From Pseudomonas viridiflava (lineage in GTDB: Bacteria > Pseudomonadota > Gammaproteobacteria > Pseudomonadales > Pseudomonadaceae): a stretch of DNA of 64,000 nt. Below, piece by piece: positions 17,550 through 26,601 of the stretch. The position numbers and the translations under genes are program-made. The notes beneath the pieces are model-generated. The model did no database searches. It worked only from the letters and a program-made list of their open reading frames with translations, and was not told where the DNA came from. Numbering within the stretch: the stretch's first letter is position 1; each line of letters opens with the position of its first letter. The stretch is taken from positions 62,001-126,000 of the forward strand of contig NZ_UPSE01000499.1 in NCBI RefSeq assembly GCF_900573885.1. The letters run 5' to 3'.

Positions 17550-18533
17550 ATGAGCAGCGCTTTCACCGCCGCCCGGGGGCTGGCCAATCCGCATCTGCAA
17601 ACCTTGTGGAATTCGCTGTTTCGCAAGCCCCCCGCCCTTGACCGCCAGCGCGAGCGGCTGTGGCTGGAAGACGGCGACTTCCTTGATCTGGACTGGCACG
17701 GCCCGCATAAGGCCGACGCCCCGTTGGTGCTGGTTCTGCATGGGCTGACGGGTTCGTCGAGTTCTTTGTACGTGCTGGGTCTGCAACAGCAACTGGCGGC
17801 CCAGGGTTGGGCCAGCGTGGCGCTGAACTGGCGCGGCTGTTCCGGTGAGCCCAATCTGTTGCCGCGCGGCTATCACTCGGGCGCCAGCGAAGACCTCGCC
17901 GAAACAATCCGCCACTTGCGCGCCAAGCGGCCCATGGCACCGCTGTACGCAGCCGGGTATTCGCTGGGCGGCAACGTACTGCTCAAGTACCTGGGCGAGA
18001 GCGGCGCCGATAGTCAGTTGCAGGGCGCGGTAGCGGTGTCGGTTCCGTTTCGGCTCGACCAGTGCGCCGACCGAATCGGCCTGGGGTTTTCCAAGGTTTA
18101 CCAAGCGCATTTCATGCGCGAAATGCTCGCCTATGTGAAAGAAAAGCAGCGCCTGTTCGCCCACAAAGGCCAGGCGGATCAGCTGTCGATTCTGGAAAAA
18201 CTCGGGCCGCTCACGAACATGCGCACGTTCTGGGATTTCGACGGCCGCGTCACGGCGCCGCTGCACGGTTTTGCCGATGCCGATGACTATTACAAGCGCT
18301 CATCGAGCCGCTATTTTCTCGGCCGCATCCAGACGCCGACGCTGATGATTCAGGCCGCTGACGACCCGTTCGTATTTCCCCACAGCCTGCCCGAAGCGGA
18401 CGAACTGGCGAGCTGCGTGCAGTTTGAATTGCATGCCCAGGGCGGCCATGTCGGGTTTGTTCAGGGCTCTTTGCGCCGCCCCGAGTATTACCTTGAGCGG
18501 CGTATTCCGCAGTGGCTCATGTCGCTGGGCTAA
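17550..18533 (+). CDS. YheT-like alpha/beta hydrolase
   Basis: The 327-residue cytoplasmic hydrolase belongs to the YheT/ABHD1 group. It shows the oxyanion region VLHGLTGSSSSLY, the nucleophile elbow GYSLGGNVLLKYLGE, the acid in QAADDPFVFP and the late histidine in GGHVGFV. The natural substrate of this family is not settled. It follows rsmD by three bases, so they are probably co-transcribed, and converges with the TetR gene. Confidence 0.88.
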   Translation: MSSAFTAARGLANPHLQTLWNSLFRKPPALDRQRERLWLEDGDFLDLDWHGPHKADAPLVLVLHGLTGSSSSLYVLGLQQQLAAQGWASVALNWRGCSGEPNLLPRGYHSGASEDLAETIRHLRAKRPMAPLYAAGYSLGGNVLLKYLGESGADSQLQGAVAVSVPFRLDQCADRIGLGFSKVYQAHFMREMLAYVKEKQRLFAHKGQADQLSILEKLGPLTNMRTFWDFDGRVTAPLHGFADADDYYKRSSSRYFLGRIQTPTLMIQAADDPFVFPHSLPEADELASCVQFELHAQGGHVGFVQGSLRRPEYYLERRIPQWLMSLG

Positions 18534-18536
18534 CGC

Positions 18537-19196
18537 TTACACCATGCCGTCGAGCGGCACGAATAAACGCTGTTGCAGCGCATCCACTGCTTCGCGCGCC
18601 TGCGGTGCGATGTACCCGCCTTCCAGCGCCAGCACCTGATAAATGCCACGGCGCAGCATCTCTTCGCTGAGATCACCCATGTCGCCGCGCGAGGTGCAGA
18701 GAAAGCGCACCCACGACGTCATGATGATCCACGCATTCAACGTCAGCGCTTCGATCTGACGTTCGCCCATCACCAGAATCTTCGCCTCGACAAAGCCCTG
18801 ATAAATCGCTTTGGCCTGAGCCATCGAGCGCAGCGAAAACCGCTGGTACTGCTCCGCCAGACCGGCGTCGCTTTCCAGCAAATGTTCCAGATCGCGGTGC
18901 AGAAAGCGGTAATGCCACATCGCAGCCAGCAGCGCTTCGAGGTAGAAGGTTTTGTCTTCCACCGTCATTGGCCGCCCTTGCGGCGGGCGCAGAAAGGTGT
19001 CGACCTGATGCTCGTACTGACTGAACAGTTCGGCGATGATCGCCTGCTTATTGCGGAAGTAGTAATACAAATTGCCGGGGGAAATCGCCAGGTGCGCGGC
19101 AATGTGATTGGTCGTCACATTGCGCTCGCCCTGCAGATTGAACAGCTCCAGGCTGGCCTGGATGATGCGCTCACGGGTTTTCATTGGCGCGGCCAT
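18537..19196 (-). CDS. TetR family transcriptional regulator
   Basis: The 219-residue one-component repressor has an N-terminal helix-turn-helix (RERIIQASLELFNLQ, then HIAAHLAISPGNLYYYFRN) and a helical ligand domain of the kind seen in fatty-acid or aldehyde responsive TetR proteins. It is divergent from the aldehyde dehydrogenase/GMC operon. The shared upstream region carries a palindrome inside the predicted promoter of that operon, so it is the likely local repressor. The inducer is unknown. Confidence 0.9.
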   Translation of the reverse strand: MAAPMKTRERIIQASLELFNLQGERNVTTNHIAAHLAISPGNLYYYFRNKQAIIAELFSQYEHQVDTFLRPPQGRPMTVEDKTFYLEALLAAMWHYRFLHRDLEHLLESDAGLAEQYQRFSLRSMAQAKAIYQGFVEAKILVMGERQIEALTLNAWIIMTSWVRFLCTSRGDMGDLSEEMLRRGIYQVLALEGGYIAPQAREAVDALQQRLFVPLDGMV

Positions 19197-19334
19197 GGCG
19201 CTTGTACCTCACACACTGTTTCTTGAACAAAAAGCCGTCAGCAACTGCATCCTGCCCCAACGGTCCAGCTCCATTCCTGCGCCAAAGGTACACGCACAAG
19301 CGCGTCAATTGTTACCCATCAACACAGCGACTGC

Positions 19335-19359
19335 GCACCCTAACTTTTCGTTGGGGTGC
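19335..19359. other. Ten-base-pair hairpin in the TetR/calB intergenic region
   Basis: gcaccctaac (19335-19344), a five-base TTTTC loop and gttggggtgc (19350-19359) form a ten-base stem with one mismatch. No T run follows on either strand, so it is not a standard terminator. The rest of the 306-base gap 19197-19502 holds the promoter and operator described at 19387 and nothing else I can identify. Confidence 0.45.
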
Positions 19360-19386
19360 ATCGTAGAGCCCTTCTCGGCATCCTAT

Positions 19387-19415
19387 TTGACACATTAGAG
19401 TAATTGCTCTAAAAA
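19387..19415 (+). promoter_or_regulatory. Promoter of the aldehyde dehydrogenase operon with embedded TetR-type operator
   Basis: A consensus TTGACA -35 (19387-19392) lies 17 bases before a TAAAAA -10-like box (19410-19415). Between them is the perfect six-base inverted repeat TTAGAG-TAATTG-CTCTAA (19395-19412). A dimeric repressor bound there would block RNA polymerase. The divergent TetR protein is the obvious candidate. Sequence pattern seen; binding inferred. Confidence 0.6.
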
Positions 19416-19502
19416 TCCAGCGACGTTGTTCTGCGCAACCCTAAACCGACCTCAAGACGGTTCCGGGTTCCCTTTACTGGACTGCCCCAGGAGCCTTCGA
19501 AA

Positions 19503-20933
19503 ATGGTCGCCGACATTGCTTACCTGCAACACAACCAACAACAGATCGACCAGCTCGACTCGCTGCTGCAGCGCCAGCGCGAAGCATTCCGCGCCAACCC
19601 GATGCCGGAGGCTGCGCAGCGCATCCAGTGGCTCAACAGCCTGTGCGACCTGCTGCTGAACGAGAAAGACACGCTGGTTCAGGCCATTTCCCAAGACTTC
19701 AGCAACCGCGCCGCCGAGGAAACCTTGCTCGCCGAGGTGATGCCCAGCGTGCACGGCATTCACTACGCCACCAAGCGCATCAGGAAATGGATGAAGCCCT
19801 CGCGCCGCTCGGTGGGTTCGGCCTTCCAGCCGGCGAGTGCGAAAGTGATTTACCAGCCGTTGGGCGTGGTCGGTGTGATCGTGCCGTGGAACTACCCGTT
19901 GTTCCTGGCCATGGGCCCGCTGGTTGGCGCTCTGGCAGCCGGTAACCGGGTGATGATTAAAATGAGCGAATCCACACCGGTGACCTCGCAGCTGATCAAA
20001 GACCTGCTGGCGCGCATCTTCCCGGAAGACCTGGTGTGCGTGGTGCTCGGCGAAGCGGAAGTGGGCATGGCCTTTTCCAAACTGCCGTTCGACCATTTGC
20101 TGTTCACCGGCGCCACCAGCATCGGCAAACACGTGATGCGCGCTGCTGCTGAAAATCTGGTGCCGGTAACCCTGGAGCTGGGCGGTAAATCGCCTGCCAT
20201 CGTTTCCGCCGACGTGCCCCTGAGCGACGCCGCCGAGCGCATCGCCTTTGGCAAGACCATGAACGCCGGGCAAACCTGCGTGGCGCCGGATTACGTGCTG
20301 GTGCCGAAGGATCGCGTCGAGGGCTTCGTCGAGGCGTACCGCAAAACCGTGCAGAGCTTCTATCCAAGCCTGAAAGACAACCCCGATTACACCGCCGTCA
20401 TCAACGACCGCCAGTTGAACCGCCTCAAAGGCTTGCTTACCGACGCCGAAAGCAAGGGCGCCAAGCTGGTGCCGCTATTCCCTGAAGGGCAAGGTCGACG
20501 CATGGCGCAGACGGTGGTGCTGAACGTGAACGACGACATGAAGCTGATGCAGGACGAAATCTTCGGCCCGCTGCTGCCCATCGTGCCGTACGACCGCCTC
20601 GAAGACGCTTTCAATTACGTCAACGACCGCCCTCGCCCGCTGGCGCTCTACTACTTCGGCTACAACAAGGCCGAGCAGAAACGCGTGCTGCACGAAACCC
20701 ATGCCGGCGGCGTGTGCCTGAACGACACGCTGCTGCACGTGGCGCAAGACGACATGCCGTTCGGCGGCGTCGGCCCCTCGGGCATGGGCCACTACCACGG
20801 CCACGAAGGGTTTCTGACGTTTTCCAAAGCCAAGGGCGTGTTTATCAAACAGCGCTTCAACGCCTCGAAACTGATCTACCCGCCTTACGGCAAGGCCCTG
20901 CAGAAACTGGTGCTGAAACTGTTCATCCGCTAA
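19503..20933 (+). CDS. calB: Coniferyl-aldehyde-type aldehyde dehydrogenase
   Basis: The 476-residue NAD(P)-dependent aldehyde dehydrogenase is of the CalB group, which also acts on long-chain and aromatic aldehydes. Visible are the cofactor region GVVGVIVPWNYPLFLAMGP, the general-base glutamate in LELGGKSPAIV and the catalytic Cys259 in GQTCVAPDYV. The C-terminal hydrophobic tail resembles that of membrane-associated fatty-aldehyde dehydrogenases. It leads an apparent operon with the twin-arginine protein and the GMC oxidoreductase, which suggests alcohol to aldehyde to acid oxidation. Confidence 0.88.
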   Translation: MVADIAYLQHNQQQIDQLDSLLQRQREAFRANPMPEAAQRIQWLNSLCDLLLNEKDTLVQAISQDFSNRAAEETLLAEVMPSVHGIHYATKRIRKWMKPSRRSVGSAFQPASAKVIYQPLGVVGVIVPWNYPLFLAMGPLVGALAAGNRVMIKMSESTPVTSQLIKDLLARIFPEDLVCVVLGEAEVGMAFSKLPFDHLLFTGATSIGKHVMRAAAENLVPVTLELGGKSPAIVSADVPLSDAAERIAFGKTMNAGQTCVAPDYVLVPKDRVEGFVEAYRKTVQSFYPSLKDNPDYTAVINDRQLNRLKGLLTDAESKGAKLVPLFPEGQGRRMAQTVVLNVNDDMKLMQDEIFGPLLPIVPYDRLEDAFNYVNDRPRPLALYYFGYNKAEQKRVLHETHAGGVCLNDTLLHVAQDDMPFGGVGPSGMGHYHGHEGFLTFSKAKGVFIKQRFNASKLIYPPYGKALQKLVLKLFIR

Positions 20934-21013
20934 ACCAAGCTGAGCTTGCGGCGCCCGGTTCAGCCTGCCGGTGCGCCGTTTTAAAACGCGCTAGCGCGAG
21001 GTCAATAATAAAA

Positions 21014-21559
21014 ATGAACGACTCGGTAATCGCTACATCCGGCTTGTCCCGTCGCGGCTTGTTGAAAGTCGGCCTGATGGGCTCCGCCTTTCTCGCCACT
21101 GCCGGCCTCACGGCCAGTTTGACCGGCTGCTCAGCCAGCACGCCCGCGAACGGCTTCGCCATTCTGCGCGACTCCGACTTGCCGTTTCTCAAGGCGCTTG
21201 TTCCGGTAATGCTGGCCGGCGCGGTGAAGCCGGAGCAGATGCCGCAGGCCGTCGACGCCACCCTGCAAAACCTCGACTACAGCCTTAATCGCCTGTCCCC
21301 GGAAATGCTCAAGCTCACCGTGCAACTGTTCGACGTACTGAGCATGGCCGTCACCCGTGGCCCGCTCACCGGCGTGTGGGGCAGTTGGGAAAACGCCAGC
21401 AGCGACGAGGTTCGCCACTTCCTCGACCGCTGGCAGAACAGCTCGCTCAGCCTGCTGCGCATGGGCCATGCCTCGCTGCTGCAACTGGTGATGATGGCCT
21501 GGTACGGCCGCCCGGAGTCCTGGGCCCATTGCGGTTACCCCGGCCCGCCCAAGGTCTGA
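21014..21559 (+). CDS. Twin-arginine signal small subunit of a GMC-type dehydrogenase
   Basis: The 181-residue protein has a twin-arginine leader (LSRRGLLKVGLMG) followed by a hydrophobic stretch and TGCSAS, which could be a lipobox. The mature part resembles gluconate 2-dehydrogenase subunit 3-like small subunits in size and position, without strong motifs. It directly precedes a large GMC flavoprotein that has no export signal, so it may carry that partner through the Tat system. The start is ATG 21014. Confidence 0.8.
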   Translation: MNDSVIATSGLSRRGLLKVGLMGSAFLATAGLTASLTGCSASTPANGFAILRDSDLPFLKALVPVMLAGAVKPEQMPQAVDATLQNLDYSLNRLSPEMLKLTVQLFDVLSMAVTRGPLTGVWGSWENASSDEVRHFLDRWQNSSLSLLRMGHASLLQLVMMAWYGRPESWAHCGYPGPPKV

Positions 21560-21611
21560 GTGCCGTCTGCTGTACCTCTACTAATAAGAATTGACTCCCG
21601 AGACCGCCTGT

Positions 21612-23207
21612 ATGCCCGTACCCGATCTGTTTGCCGAAGGCCTGAGCCGCGGCTGGAAAACCTACAACGGCTCGCGCCTTGAACAGGACCTGACACTGGA
21701 AGCCGACGTGGCCATTGTCGGCACCGGCGCAGGCGGTGGCACCACGGCCGAAATTCTCAGCGCAGCGGGTTACAAAGTGCTGCTGATCGAAGAAGGCCCG
21801 CTGAAAACCAGCAGCGACTTCAAAATGCAGGAAGCCGAGGCCTACCCGAGCCTGTATCAGGAAGGCATCGGGCGCATGAGCAAAGACGGCGCCATCACCA
21901 TCATGCAGGGCCGGGCGGTGGGCGGCACCACGCTGGTGAACTGGACCTCGAGTTTCCGCACACCGGAACCGACGCTTGAGCACTGGGCCAAAGAGCACAA
22001 CGTCAAAGGCCATAGCCCGGAAGAAATGGCGCCCTGGTTCGAGAAAATGGAGCAACGTCTCGGCGTAGCGCCGTGGATCATGCCGCCCAATTTCAACAAT
22101 GACGTGCTGCGCGTGGGCTGCGACAAACTCGGCTACCACTGGAAAGTGATTCCGCGAAACGTACGCGGCTGCTGGAACCTCGGCTATTGCGGCATGGGCT
22201 GCCCGACCAACGCCAAGCAATCGATGCTGGTGACGACCATTCCGGCCACCCTGGAAAAGGGCGGCGAGCTGCTGTACCTGGCGCGCGCCGACAAGCTGCT
22301 GATCGACGGCGACAAGGTCACCGGCATTCAATGCCAGGCCATGGACGACCGCTGCGTGGCGCCCACCGGCCGCACCATCACCGTGAAAGCCAGGCACTAC
22401 ATTTTGGCTGGCGGCGGCATCAACACGCCGGCCATTCTGCTGCGCTCGAATGCGCCGGACCCGCACAAACGCGCCGGCAAGCGCACGTTTATTCACCTGG
22501 TTAACTTTTCGGCCGCGCAGTTCGAGCACGTTGTGAACCCGTTCTTCGGCGCGCCACAGTCAATCTATTCCGACCATTTCCAGTGGGACGACGGCACGAC
22601 CGGGCGCATGTCGTTCAAGCTCGAGGTGCCGCCCATGCAGCCGGCGATCACCGCCACCCTGCTCGGCCGCTTCGGCATCGACAACGCCATGCGCATGGAG
22701 CAACTGCCGCACACCAACGCGATGCTGGCGCTGCTGCGGGACGGTTTCCACCCTGACAGCGCCGAGGGTACGGTGGAGCTGCGCGGCGACGGCAGCCCGG
22801 TGCTCGACTACCAGATGACCGACTACACCTGGGACGGCATTCGCCGGGCCTTTCACACCATGGCCGACATCCAGTTCGCCGCCGGTGCGAAAAGCGTGCT
22901 GCCGCTGCATGCCGACGCCGACTACGTGAAAACCCTGGGCGAAGCGAAAACCCTGATCGACGGGCTGAGCATGGAGATCTACCGCACCCGCCTGGGCAGC
23001 GCCCATGTCATGGGCGGTTGCGCCATGGGCGAAGACCCCACACAAGCGGTAACCGACAGCCTCGGGCGGCATCACCAGCTGAGCAATCTGTCGATTCACG
23101 ACGGTTCGCTGTTCCCCACCAGCATCGGCGCGAACCCGCAATTGTCGGTGTACGGCCTCACGGCGCAGCTCGCCAGTCAATTGGCCGATCGTTTGAAAAC
23201 CGCATGA
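21612..23207 (+). CDS. GMC-family FAD-dependent oxidoreductase (alcohol/polyol dehydrogenase type)
   Basis: The 531-residue flavoprotein has an N-terminal FAD dinucleotide fold (VAIVGTGAGGGTTAEIL), the GMC signature region (MQGRAVGGTTLVNWTSSFR), a Cys cluster (RGCWNLGYCGMGCPTNAK) and the C-terminal catalytic segment GSAHVMGGCAMG with SIGANPQLSVYGLTAQLA. It belongs with membrane-linked dehydrogenases rather than soluble oxidases. The frame starts at a TTG (21591), but ATG 21612 gives the usual N terminus. Its likely role is oxidation of an alcohol to the aldehyde used by the upstream dehydrogenase. The substrate is unknown. Confidence 0.88.
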   Translation: MPVPDLFAEGLSRGWKTYNGSRLEQDLTLEADVAIVGTGAGGGTTAEILSAAGYKVLLIEEGPLKTSSDFKMQEAEAYPSLYQEGIGRMSKDGAITIMQGRAVGGTTLVNWTSSFRTPEPTLEHWAKEHNVKGHSPEEMAPWFEKMEQRLGVAPWIMPPNFNNDVLRVGCDKLGYHWKVIPRNVRGCWNLGYCGMGCPTNAKQSMLVTTIPATLEKGGELLYLARADKLLIDGDKVTGIQCQAMDDRCVAPTGRTITVKARHYILAGGGINTPAILLRSNAPDPHKRAGKRTFIHLVNFSAAQFEHVVNPFFGAPQSIYSDHFQWDDGTTGRMSFKLEVPPMQPAITATLLGRFGIDNAMRMEQLPHTNAMLALLRDGFHPDSAEGTVELRGDGSPVLDYQMTDYTWDGIRRAFHTMADIQFAAGAKSVLPLHADADYVKTLGEAKTLIDGLSMEIYRTRLGSAHVMGGCAMGEDPTQAVTDSLGRHHQLSNLSIHDGSLFPTSIGANPQLSVYGLTAQLASQLADRLKTA

Positions 23208-23315
23208 GACTAAGGGCCGAGGAATTATCCTACGCTGCGGGGCGGCGATGACTTGGCCCACGGGGGTTGCTGCGCTACCATCCGACTCCCCTATGGCCTG
23301 CGCCAGGACGTCACG

Positions 23316-23795
23316 ATGAATCGAGTGTTGTACCCCGGTACCTTTGACCCCATCACCAAGGGTCACGGTGACCTCGTTGAACGCGCCTCGCGCCTGTTCG
23401 ATCAAGTGGTTATCGCCGTCGCGGCCAGCCCCAAGAAAAACCCGCTGTTCCCGCTGGAGCAACGCGTCGAGCTGGCCCGTGAAGTCACCAAGCATTTGCC
23501 CAACGTGGAAGTGGTCGGTTTTTCCACACTGCTGGCGCATTTCGCTAAAGAACAGGGCGCCAATATTTTCCTGCGCGGCCTGCGCGCGGTGTCCGACTTC
23601 GAATACGAATTTCAGCTGGCCAACATGAATCGCCAGTTGGTGCCGGACGTGGAAAGCCTGTTCCTCACGCCCTCCGAGAAGTACTCCTTCATCTCCTCCA
23701 CCCTGGTCCGCGAAATCGCCAACCTGGGCGGCGACATCAGCAAGTTCGTCCACCCTGCGGTGGCCGAGGCGTTGCTGGAACGCTTCAAGAAGTAG
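23316..23795 (+). CDS. coaD: Phosphopantetheine adenylyltransferase CoaD
   Basis: The 159-residue enzyme catalyses the fourth step of coenzyme A synthesis. It begins MNRVLYPGTFDPITKGHGDL with the nucleotidyltransferase TxGH motif. RGLRAVSDFEYEFQLANMNR and the C-terminal YSFISSTLVREIA are diagnostic. The start is ATG 23316; the frame extends further up but without the family N terminus. Confidence 0.98.
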   Translation: MNRVLYPGTFDPITKGHGDLVERASRLFDQVVIAVAASPKKNPLFPLEQRVELAREVTKHLPNVEVVGFSTLLAHFAKEQGANIFLRGLRAVSDFEYEFQLANMNRQLVPDVESLFLTPSEKYSFISSTLVREIANLGGDISKFVHPAVAEALLERFKK

Positions 23796-23997
23796 TTTGG
23801 GTGGATTGCCAGGCGGCCAACCGCCGCTGGCACCCCCTACGGCTCAACGCCCGCGGGCCGATTCACCCCAGGCCGCGACAGGGCATACGTCGCCCAGGCG
23901 CCTAACACCGATTGGCGCCTCCCCCGACAATCCGGCACAATTTGCGCTCCGCTGTCCGAACATGCCGTGGCTGACGCTGCGGCAGGAGTTGTGTTTC

Positions 23998-24249
23998 ATG
24001 TCTTTGATCATCACCGACGACTGCATCAACTGCGACGTTTGCGAGCCTGAGTGCCCGAACGCCGCTATTTCGCAGGGTGAAGAAATCTACGTAATCGACC
24101 CCAACCTGTGCACCGAATGCGTCGGCCACTATGACGAGCCGCAATGCCAGCAGGTGTGCCCGGTCGACTGCATCCCGCTCGATGAAAACAATGTCGAGAG
24201 CAAGGATGAGTTGATGCACAAGTATCGAACCCTCACAGGAAAAGCGTAA
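23998..24249 (+). CDS. YfhL/Fdx-type 2[4Fe-4S] ferredoxin
   Basis: The 83-residue ferredoxin binds two iron-sulfur clusters through DDCINCDVCEPECPN and LCTECVGHYDEPQCQQVCPVD. The spacing in the second motif is widened, as in the Alvin/YfhL group, and a C-terminal helical tail follows. It lies between coaD and ggt, as in P. aeruginosa. A seven-base inverted repeat (aggcgcc...ggcgcct, 23896-23920) stands in the 202-base gap upstream. The start ATG is at 23998. Confidence 0.95.
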   Translation: MSLIITDDCINCDVCEPECPNAAISQGEEIYVIDPNLCTECVGHYDEPQCQQVCPVDCIPLDENNVESKDELMHKYRTLTGKA

Positions 24250-24253
24250 CGCC

Positions 24254-25966
24254 ATGCACAGTCGCCGCCGACTCAGCACCTTCTCAACCAGGGCTGCTTT
24301 GGCGGCCTGGCTGCTTCTTGTTGTATTCAGCGCCGGCGCGGCGCCTCTGCCCAACCAGGCAGCCATTTCCAGCGCGCACCCGGCCGCCACCATTGCCGGC
24401 CTTGAAACCCTGGCCGCTGGCGGCAACGCCTTCGACGCTGCCATTGCCGTTAGCGCCGCGCTTGCGGTGGTCGAGCCGTACAGCTCAGGCCTGGGCGGCG
24501 GCGGTTTCTTCTTGTTGCGCCAGGCCGGCGAGCAACCGCAGTACCGTTTCCTCGACGCCCGTGAACGCGCGCCACTCGCGGCCCACGCCGACCTGTACAA
24601 GCGTGACGGCAAAATAGACCCCAAGCTCTCGCTCGACGGTAGCCTCGCTGCTGCGATTCCAGGCTTGCCGGCCGCGCTGGTGGAGCTGGCGCGCAAATAC
24701 GGCCGCCTGCCGCTGATGGACTCGCTGGCCCCGGCCGTTCGCCTGGCCCGCGACGGTTTCTCCATCGACCCGGTATACCGCGAGCGCGCCCAATGGCGGT
24801 TGTCGGCACTGCGTGATAACCCGGAAACCGCGCGGCTATTTCTCGACGACAAAGGTGAAATTCCCGAAGCGCTTGCCCTGCTGCGCCAACCCGAGCTGGC
24901 CAATACCCTTGAGCGGCTCGGTCGCTACGGCAAGCCAGGCTTTTACAGCGGCGAAACGGCGCAGCAACTGGTGGAGGGTGTTCGCGCCGCTGGCGGCATC
25001 TGGACCCTCGCCGACCTTGAGCAATACCAAGTGGTGGAACGTCAGCCGCTGCGTTACCCGTTACAGGACGGCCGCGAGCTGATCAGCGCTCCACCACCGT
25101 CGGCCGGCGGCATTGCCCTGGCGCAAAGCCTGGCGATGCTCCAGCAATTGCCGTGGCGCGAGGCGGACAAACTGCAACGCGCGCATTACGTCGTTGAAGT
25201 GCTGCGCCGCGCCTACCGCGACCGTGGCCTGCTGGGCGACCCGGACTTCATTGCCAACCCGGTGGTTAAACTCCTTGATCCCACCTATCTGAAACAGCTC
25301 GCCAGCGGCATCGACCCGCAAAAGGCCACGCCCAGCAGCGCCCTGCCGCCGTCGCCGGCCTGGAAAGAAGGCAATCACACCACGCACTTTGTGGTGCTGG
25401 ACGCCACGGGCAATGCCGTGTCCGCCACGCTGTCGGTCAACCTGCCCTTCGGCGCAGCCTTTACGCCGCCGGGCACGGGCGTATTGCTCAACAATGAAAT
25501 GGACGACTTCGCGGCCAACGTTCAGGGCTCCAATGCCTACGGCCTGAGTGGCAGTCAGGCCAATGCCGTTGCGGCCGGCAAGCGGCCGCTGTCGAGCATG
25601 AGCCCGAGCTTTATCGAAAGCCCCACGCAATTCACCGCGTTCGGCACGCCGGGCGGCAGCCGCATTCCGAGCATGGTGTTGCTGGCGATGCTGCAATACC
25701 TCGACGGCCAACCGGTGGCGAGCTGGCCAGCGGCGCCGCGTTATCACCACCAGTACCTGCCCGACGTGGTCGAGTACGAACCGAACGCCTTCACCCCCAC
25801 CGAACTCGATGCCCTGCGGGCACGGGGCTACACGCCGAAACCGGTGGCGCGGCCCTATGGCAACCAGCAAGTGTTGCTGTGGAACAAAGACAGCCGCACG
25901 GTGGAAGCGGCGAGCGACCCTCGCGGCATTGGCCAGGCGAAATTATCGACGGGCGCCAAGCCCTAA
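24254..25966 (+). CDS. ggt: Gamma-glutamyltransferase
   Basis: The 570-residue periplasmic Ntn-hydrolase breaks down glutathione and other gamma-glutamyl compounds. A signal peptide ends near SAGAAPLPN. The autoprocessing site precedes Thr376 in NHTTHFVVLDATGN, which becomes the N-terminal nucleophile of the small subunit. The large-subunit motif SSGLGGGGFFLL and the late PLSSMSPSF and GTPGGSRIPS match the family. It starts four bases after the ferredoxin stop and ends before a bidirectional terminator. Confidence 0.95.
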   Translation: MHSRRRLSTFSTRAALAAWLLLVVFSAGAAPLPNQAAISSAHPAATIAGLETLAAGGNAFDAAIAVSAALAVVEPYSSGLGGGGFFLLRQAGEQPQYRFLDARERAPLAAHADLYKRDGKIDPKLSLDGSLAAAIPGLPAALVELARKYGRLPLMDSLAPAVRLARDGFSIDPVYRERAQWRLSALRDNPETARLFLDDKGEIPEALALLRQPELANTLERLGRYGKPGFYSGETAQQLVEGVRAAGGIWTLADLEQYQVVERQPLRYPLQDGRELISAPPPSAGGIALAQSLAMLQQLPWREADKLQRAHYVVEVLRRAYRDRGLLGDPDFIANPVVKLLDPTYLKQLASGIDPQKATPSSALPPSPAWKEGNHTTHFVVLDATGNAVSATLSVNLPFGAAFTPPGTGVLLNNEMDDFAANVQGSNAYGLSGSQANAVAAGKRPLSSMSPSFIESPTQFTAFGTPGGSRIPSMVLLAMLQYLDGQPVASWPAAPRYHHQYLPDVVEYEPNAFTPTELDALRARGYTPKPVARPYGNQQVLLWNKDSRTVEAASDPRGIGQAKLSTGAKP

Positions 25967-25993
25967 CCGCCAGAGTCAACAAAACCCAGGCGC

Positions 25994-26024
25994 AAAAAAG
26001 CCGGTCACAGGGACCGGCTTTTTT
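25994..26024. terminator. Bidirectional terminator between ggt and the convergent small gene
   Basis: AAAAAAGCCGGTC-ACAGG-GACCGGCTTTTTT is symmetrical, so it has a T run in both directions. It lies between two convergent transcripts. Confidence 0.9.
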
Positions 26025-26044
26025 ATGTCGCCGAGCGCGGCGGG

Positions 26045-26395
26045 TTATTGCTGCTCAGGACGCTTGTAACCGCTTTCGGTGCAGCCCAGGCAGCGCACGA
26101 AGGCTTCACGGCCCGGATCAACCACCAGCGCCTTGCCGGCTTCGCCGACGTTACCGCCAGCGGCGGTGAACGGCAGGCTGACAACAAACGCAGCAGCACC
26201 GATGACGGTTGCTGCAATCAGCAGCGGACGGGCAACGATCAGGTCGCCCATCATCGCCCAGGCAGGTGGCGCCTGAACGTCATAAGCAGGGTCGCCGCTC
26301 TGGTTGGTAGGACCGGACCCATTTGCCATTACCGGCAGTGCCAGGAAGCCAGTGGTCAGCGCCAGGACGACAGCGGTTGAGCGGAGCAGGTTCAT
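26045..26395 (-). CDS. Small exported/membrane hypothetical protein
   Basis: The 116-residue product has a signal peptide (MNLLRSTAVV to LPVMANGSG) and one strong membrane segment around residues 55-80 (RPLLIAATVIGAAAFVVSL). Its C-terminal tail is Cys-containing (VRCLGCTESG). Homologues in pseudomonads have often been labelled 'multidrug transporter', but nothing in the sequence supports that; it is far too short. The CxxC pair could bind metal or form a disulfide. Function unknown. Confidence 0.75.
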   Translation of the reverse strand: MNLLRSTAVVLALTTGFLALPVMANGSGPTNQSGDPAYDVQAPPAWAMMGDLIVARPLLIAATVIGAAAFVVSLPFTAAGGNVGEAGKALVVDPGREAFVRCLGCTESGYKRPEQQ

Positions 26396-26601
26396 GAGTG
26401 CGGTCCTTCATCGATTCAAAGTGCGGTGGCTGTAACTATAACAGCGCCCCGGAAATTGTCAGCGTGACGGCCGTCAAGCGCTGGAGATCGCATTCTGCGG
26501 GTTTTGCCGGGCAATTGGCGAGCGAAAAACCGCCTGTAACTGTGCGCTTACACACGCCCTGCAAAAGGCGCGCTCAGACCCGCTGGTTTTTCGCCGTTGT
26601 G

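Noticed and set aside
23896..23920. aggcgcc...ggcgcct as terminator of coaD
   Set aside because: The stem is perfect, but no T run follows and it is 100 bases past the stop codon.
26045..26395. Multidrug transporter label
   Set aside because: The 116-residue protein has one membrane segment and a signal peptide, and cannot be a transporter on its own.
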